In this document: positions 60,164 through 64,000 of the stretch, in pieces
Layout: each line of letters begins with the position of its first letter
Position numbering within the stretch: position 1 is the stretch's first letter
Source: Lachnospiraceae bacterium
GTDB taxonomy: Bacteria > Bacillota > Clostridia > Lachnospirales > Lachnospiraceae
NCBI GenBank assembly: GCA_910574805.1
Contig: CAJTCV010000009.1
Span: forward strand, 1-64,000
Length of the DNA: 64,000 nt
Direction: 5' to 3'
Program-made: the position numbers and the translations under genes
The notes under the pieces: model-generated
Seen by the model: only the letters and a program-made list of their open reading frames with translations
Databases searched by the model: none
What the model was told of the DNA's origin: nothing

Positions 60164-61621
60164 TCAGACAGCCAGCTCATACAATTCCATCCCGCCGCTC
60201 TGCTCCGAAATAAACTCCGCCCGAAGCCCTTCCATGGAATCATGAACCCGTGCTGTGAATACCTCTTCACCGCCGTTTACGAAGATCTCCAGACTGGAAG
60301 TATCCGACAGGATCCACAGATCATGCACTTCTTCCAGGCTGACCCCTCGTACCCCGCGCCCGGCTCCGCAGCCGGTCAGGTCAAGACGCAGGACACTGTC
60401 CCGGTATCTCAGCACCACCGATTCCCTGAGATAAAGTTCAAAATCCTGATCCGGCTCCTCCATGAAGAGCTTCAGTTCAAAACAGGAAGAGACCTCCTCT
60501 CTGAATCCCTCTCCTGCCTGGAAATGCCCGGCAGCAACTGTTTTCCGCATCTTTTCCAGTTCCTTCAGGGGGCGCTGGCACAGCCTGCCCGACCCATTTA
60601 CATACAGCTCCCGGGGAATCGTCATGGCATGAACCCAGCCGTTTTTCATCGTTACTTCGCAGTCATATTCCGCATCGGGTGTGGACATCCAGCCCAGCAG
60701 GATCCATCTGCCGGCTTCATCCTGAAATACCTGGGGAGCATAGAAATCAAACCCCCTGTCCAACGTATGATATTTGCCCAGTTCATATGCCGTACCCTCA
60801 AAGTCATAATTCAGAGGAAAATATCCGCACCAGTTGTCTTTGACCAGGGTCTCCCCTTTGCTGCGGTATTCCTGCGGACAGGCGATCAGGAAGCGCTGCC
60901 CGTCCACCTTGAGATAATTGGGGCATTCCCACATATAGCCAAACGTTTTTTCTGTATGAAACCGAAGCTTATACGTCCAGTGCAGCAGATCTTCACTTTC
61001 AAACAGCAGGATGCTGCCGCGCGCCTTCAGATCCCGGGCGCCCTGAATCATATAATACCGGCCGTTCTCGCAGAACACCTTTGGATCCCGCACATGAAGG
61101 CTCAGATCCGAAGGATAATCCTCATTTCTCATCAGAAGTTTTTTCTCAGAAAAATGAAACCCGTCCTCCGACGTCATCAGAATCGTATTCTGCTCCCGGC
61201 CGCCTGTGATATAGTCATACTCCCGATCTGTATGCCGCACATTTCCGGTATAATATACGTACATGGTCCCGTCCTTCAGAAAGGTACTGCCGCTGTAGGC
61301 GCCGTTTCTGTCCCGGTCCGTGTCCGGATAGACCGCAGGCTCCTGCACTTCATAATGGATGAAATCCCGGGTTGTCACATGTCCCCAGAGCACACTGCAC
61401 AGCGTAGGATAAAACGGCACATACTGATGATAGATATGATAGACGCCGTCCTTCTGGCACAGTCCGTTGGGGTCGTTGAGCCACCCCAGGGGCGGCTGAA
61501 GATGATACTTCAGCCGCATGGGATCAGACGCCGCCTGTGAGAGCTGTTCTTCATGTTCCCGAAGCTCCCTCCGGTAGCCCTCCCGGTCCATGGGTATTTT
61601 CGTTGATGTCATATCTGGCAT
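60164..61621 (-). CDS. scrB: Sucrose-6-phosphate hydrolase (GH32)
   Basis: 485 residues. The beta-propeller catalytic domain (about 40-350) has the nucleophile Asp in GWLNDPNG, the stabilising Asp in HVRDPKVF and the acid/base Glu in MWECPNYL. A C-terminal beta-sandwich (about 380-485) follows. It would split the phosphorylated sucrose delivered by the PTS encoded 12 bp upstream. Other fructosides cannot be excluded. AAGGAG lies eight bases before the ATG. There is no signal peptide, consistent with a cytoplasmic phospho-sugar hydrolase. Confidence 0.93.
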   Translation of the reverse strand: MPDMTSTKIPMDREGYRRELREHEEQLSQAASDPMRLKYHLQPPLGWLNDPNGLCQKDGVYHIYHQYVPFYPTLCSVLWGHVTTRDFIHYEVQEPAVYPDTDRDRNGAYSGSTFLKDGTMYVYYTGNVRHTDREYDYITGGREQNTILMTSEDGFHFSEKKLLMRNEDYPSDLSLHVRDPKVFCENGRYYMIQGARDLKARGSILLFESEDLLHWTYKLRFHTEKTFGYMWECPNYLKVDGQRFLIACPQEYRSKGETLVKDNWCGYFPLNYDFEGTAYELGKYHTLDRGFDFYAPQVFQDEAGRWILLGWMSTPDAEYDCEVTMKNGWVHAMTIPRELYVNGSGRLCQRPLKELEKMRKTVAAGHFQAGEGFREEVSSCFELKLFMEEPDQDFELYLRESVVLRYRDSVLRLDLTGCGAGRGVRGVSLEEVHDLWILSDTSSLEIFVNGGEEVFTARVHDSMEGLRAEFISEQSGGMELYELAV

Positions 61622-61633
61622 GGTACTGACTCC

Positions 61634-63547
61634 TTATACTCTGTCGCCATGAGTTACACGGCGCATCTTCAGGCTGCTCACATTGATCTGATGATCCGGA
61701 TCTGTGAAGACCAGGGGGATCACCGTGTCGTATCCGGCCTTTTTCACCTGATCCAGCTCAAAGGTCACCAGTGGCTGTCCCGCCTTCACCGTATCTCCGT
61801 CCTTTACATGAGCTGTGAAATATTTTCCCTGAAGGTTGACCGTATCAATGCCGATGTGAATCAGAATCTCAAGTCCCCCGTCAGACACCAGGCAGACCGC
61901 ATGCTTCGTATCAAATACGGACGAAACCGTTCCATTGACCGGAGAACACACTTCACCATTCTCCGGGAGAATCGCAAATCCGTCTCCCAGCATCTTCTGG
62001 GCAAAGGTCTCATCCTTTACCTCCTCCATGGGAATCATCTGTCCGGTGGCATGGGCACAGACCGTCTCTGCTGCGGTTTCCTGATCTGCCGGAGCAGAGG
62101 AAGTCTTTACAGGGGCCGGCTTCGAAGCTTCTGCCGCTTCCGGCTTCTTCTGGAATCCGCCCATGAGGAAGGTCAGGACAAAGCCTGCTGCCAGTGCTGC
62201 CGCATGAGCGATGATATAGCTTACATATCCGTTGTTTGCCGGGTCTGCCAGAGCGATTCCCGGAAGTACCGTAGTGCCGAATCCCAGCGCCGCCAGGTTC
62301 GTAAAGTATACGATGGCGCCGCCCAGAGCTCCGCCGATACAGCCGCCCACCAGAGGATATTTAAACCGCAGATTGATACCGAACAGTGCAGGCTCTGTGA
62401 TGCCGAACAGCACCGAGATAAAGCTGGGGATGCAGAGTTCTTTTGTTCTGGCATCTTTATAGTTTCCGGCGAGATATCCAAGCACCGCGCCGCCCTGTCC
62501 GATGATCGCCACGGACATCAGCGGATTCAGGATGTTTCTGCTGGTGTCTGCCAGAAGCTGCGCTTCGATGGCGCCGAAGATATGATGAAGGCCGGTGATA
62601 ACCACAAGCTGCTGCAGGCCGCCGAAGACCGCATATCCGAACACTCCCAGATTCTGCGTCATCCATACCAGTGCACCGGTCAGTCCGGAAGCCAGCCCTC
62701 TGCCCACCGGTCCTACGACCGTAAACAGAAGAATCGCGCTGACCAGCGTGGTCAGAAGAGGAGATACCAGCAGTCTGACTACTTCCGGAACCTTCTTTTC
62801 AAAGAAAATATCCAGCTTTGCAGTCACTACGCCCATGAGCAGCGCCACAATGATACCACCCTGAAAACCGACCAGATCCACACCCATACCAAAGATATGC
62901 AGCGTGGTCACTTCCACCGTCCCCTGTGCCGCCGCATACGCATCTGCCAGGCTGGGAGACAGCATGATACAGCCCACTACGATGCCAAGAATCGGCCTTC
63001 CGCCAAAACGTTTACATGCGCTGTACGCCACTGCCAGCGGCAGGAATCCGAAGATCGCTCCGGATGAGATGTTGATCAGCCTCGTGATGCCGTAGAGCGT
63101 GGCGTTGTTCTGCACCACGTCCAGATTGGTCAGCACCCCGGAAAGCCCGGTCAGAAGCGCCGCTGCCAGAATACCCGGCATAATATCAATAAATACATCC
63201 GACAGTGCCTTGATGATCCTCTGAAGGGGATTCATCTTCTTGTTGGCCTCTGTCTTCAGATCGCTCAGACTCATACCCGCTTTTCCTGTATACTCCCTGA
63301 ACACCTCATACACATCGTTGACCAGTCCTGCGCCGAAGATGATCTGGAGCTGATCTCCCGCCACGAAGACGCCCTTTACCAGATCCAGATCCTCGATGGC
63401 TTTCAGGTCCACCACGTCGTTGTTTTCCAGTACAATGCGCAGTCTCGTGGCGCAGTGCGCGATTCCCTGAATGTTCTTCTTGCCTCCCACCAGGTCCGCA
63501 AGCTTTTCGGAGATGGCAAGATATCTCTGTCTTTTCTTTTCGTCCAT
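61634..63547 (-). CDS. Sucrose-type PTS permease, EIIBCA fusion
   Basis: About 637 residues in B-C-A order. EIIB (about 1-85) carries the phosphorylated Cys in GIAHCATRLRIVL. EIIC (about 100-460) has ten membrane helices of the glucose/sucrose superfamily with the GITEPALFG loop. EIIA (about 500-637) carries the active His in LEILIHIGIDTVNLQG. It imports and phosphorylates a sugar, most likely sucrose given the GH32 hydrolase behind it. The start at 63547 follows AGGAGGGAAAT; the frame stays open for another 69 codons upstream, without a good ribosome site. Confidence 0.92.
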   Translation of the reverse strand: MDEKKRQRYLAISEKLADLVGGKKNIQGIAHCATRLRIVLENNDVVDLKAIEDLDLVKGVFVAGDQLQIIFGAGLVNDVYEVFREYTGKAGMSLSDLKTEANKKMNPLQRIIKALSDVFIDIMPGILAAALLTGLSGVLTNLDVVQNNATLYGITRLINISSGAIFGFLPLAVAYSACKRFGGRPILGIVVGCIMLSPSLADAYAAAQGTVEVTTLHIFGMGVDLVGFQGGIIVALLMGVVTAKLDIFFEKKVPEVVRLLVSPLLTTLVSAILLFTVVGPVGRGLASGLTGALVWMTQNLGVFGYAVFGGLQQLVVITGLHHIFGAIEAQLLADTSRNILNPLMSVAIIGQGGAVLGYLAGNYKDARTKELCIPSFISVLFGITEPALFGINLRFKYPLVGGCIGGALGGAIVYFTNLAALGFGTTVLPGIALADPANNGYVSYIIAHAAALAAGFVLTFLMGGFQKKPEAAEASKPAPVKTSSAPADQETAAETVCAHATGQMIPMEEVKDETFAQKMLGDGFAILPENGEVCSPVNGTVSSVFDTKHAVCLVSDGGLEILIHIGIDTVNLQGKYFTAHVKDGDTVKAGQPLVTFELDQVKKAGYDTVIPLVFTDPDHQINVSSLKMRRVTHGDRV

Positions 63548-63960
63548 ATTTCCCTCCTGATTTTGTTCCGAAGACCGGTTGATTTCATCTCCGGATTCTG
63601 CAAGGCGGAATATCCATTCCGCTGTCCCATGTTTCCGAAGCTTCTGTGAAATCTCCCATAATCCATAAGCTGCCCGGACCAGCTTCCGGTCAGACGGCCG
63701 GTATTCCACGAAGCTCCCATGCGAAAGAGCGTCCGGCAGAGATCGTCTCTGCATACCTTTTGATGTAAATGTGCCTTTCCGCCCTTCAGCCGGATGCCTG
63801 TTCCGGGCGGTCCCTCACGATCATTCAGGTGTTATTTTTCCCTGTTTTCACCTCCTTTTCTTTTCCTGTTGCTCTTTCCTGTGATATCTACTATACTATA
63901 TCCGGAAAATATAGACATGGACAAATGTTGTATATTTATGTACCTTTGTGACTAACGCAT
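63548..63960. other. Long leader and divergent promoter region of the PTS operon
   Basis: About 410 bp between the PTS start and the divergent gene at 63984. On the minus strand a TATAGT element (near 63895-63900) lies 18 bp from TTGTCC. It contains a GGAGGTG (near 63848) not followed by a good start and the in-frame 69-codon extension of the PTS gene. AT-rich palindromic patches near 63895-63950 may hold the operator of the divergent gene product. Confidence 0.45.
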
Positions 63961-63983
63961 ATTCCATGGAAAGGAGTCCCTTT

Positions 63984-64000
63984 ATGAAAGATTTTATTTT
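63984..64000 (+). CDS. Start of a divergent gene cut by the window end
   Basis: The first codons read MKDFI. AAAGGAG (63970-63976) precedes the ATG. Only 17 bases are present, so no function can be given. Its divergent place relative to the PTS suggests a regulator, but this is only position-based. Confidence 0.5.

Noticed and set aside
63548-63754. 69-codon N-terminal extension of the PTS gene
   Set aside because: The frame is open, but no good ribosome site precedes it, the residues do not resemble EIIB, and AGGAGGG lies at the normal start 63547.

Overview
The window looks like the chromosome of a spore-forming, anaerobic, gut-type Lachnospiraceae (class Clostridia). The grounds are spore germination genes (a GerA-type receptor, a GerAB-type permease, a SPOCS/LysM protein), CvfB, CarD, DUF4317 and DUF1934 proteins, strong AGGAGG ribosome sites, TTGACA/TATAAT promoters, and moderate G+C with AT-rich spacers. 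The genus cannot be fixed from sequence alone. Most genes lie on the minus strand. No CRISPR array, prophage, rRNA or intact insertion sequence was seen.

Layout. 1-3800: a possible IS200/IS605 end, a 46-bp perfect palindrome, and a BlaR1/BlaI-type sensor-repressor pair with a small unknown gene. 3.8-7.6 kb: a membrane-anchored GH25 muramidase, a PucR/CdaR-type regulator and a multi-sugar ABC ATPase. 7.9-11.6 kb: DUF4317, a D-2-hydroxyacid dehydrogenase, RidA, tRNA-Leu and an acyltransferase-like membrane protein. 11.9-12.6 kb: six tRNA genes (Pro-Gly-Arg-His-Gln-Lys in transcription order). 12.66-13.0 kb: an unexplained promoter-to-terminator unit, followed by a sigma-54 gene lacking its RpoN box. 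14.4-20.3 kb: a FecR/MORN lipoprotein and a partly decayed catabolic cluster (ROK kinase, ROK regulator and polyol-type dehydrogenase intact; aminotransferase and symporter broken).

20.4-29.6 kb is the most striking region. Eight co-directional genes follow one near-consensus promoter: an adenylation enzyme, a carrier protein, an MBOAT acyltransferase, an asparagine-synthase-like amidotransferase, a membrane transglutaminase-like protein, an aspartate/glutamate racemase, an SGNH-like membrane protein and a lipoprotein. It resembles a dlt (teichoic acid D-alanylation) operon, but the adenylation pocket differs from DltA and the added enzymes point to an acidic or amidated amino acid. I infer a cell-surface aminoacylation system with a substrate other than D-alanine.

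29.8-35.1 kb: housekeeping genes (CvfB, acyl-ACP thioesterase), a 40-residue membrane peptide, an XRE regulator, MgtC, and an IbrA/IbrB-like pair. 35.2-41.1 kb: a BceRS/BceAB-like antimicrobial-peptide module behind an NrtR-like Nudix regulator. 41.1-48.2 kb: an ABC ATPase fragment, an ECF sigma/DUF4179 pair, PadR with a SEDS protein carrying an N-terminal prefix domain, DUF2284, MATE and DUF1934. 48.2-54.2 kb: germination genes including a GerAB-GerAC fusion, ispE, SPOCS/LysM and a PrcB-like lipoprotein. 54.4-59.2 kb (plus strand): malQ-plsC-ddl-murF. 59.2-64 kb: CarD behind a structured leader, then a sucrose-type PTS with its GH32 hydrolase.
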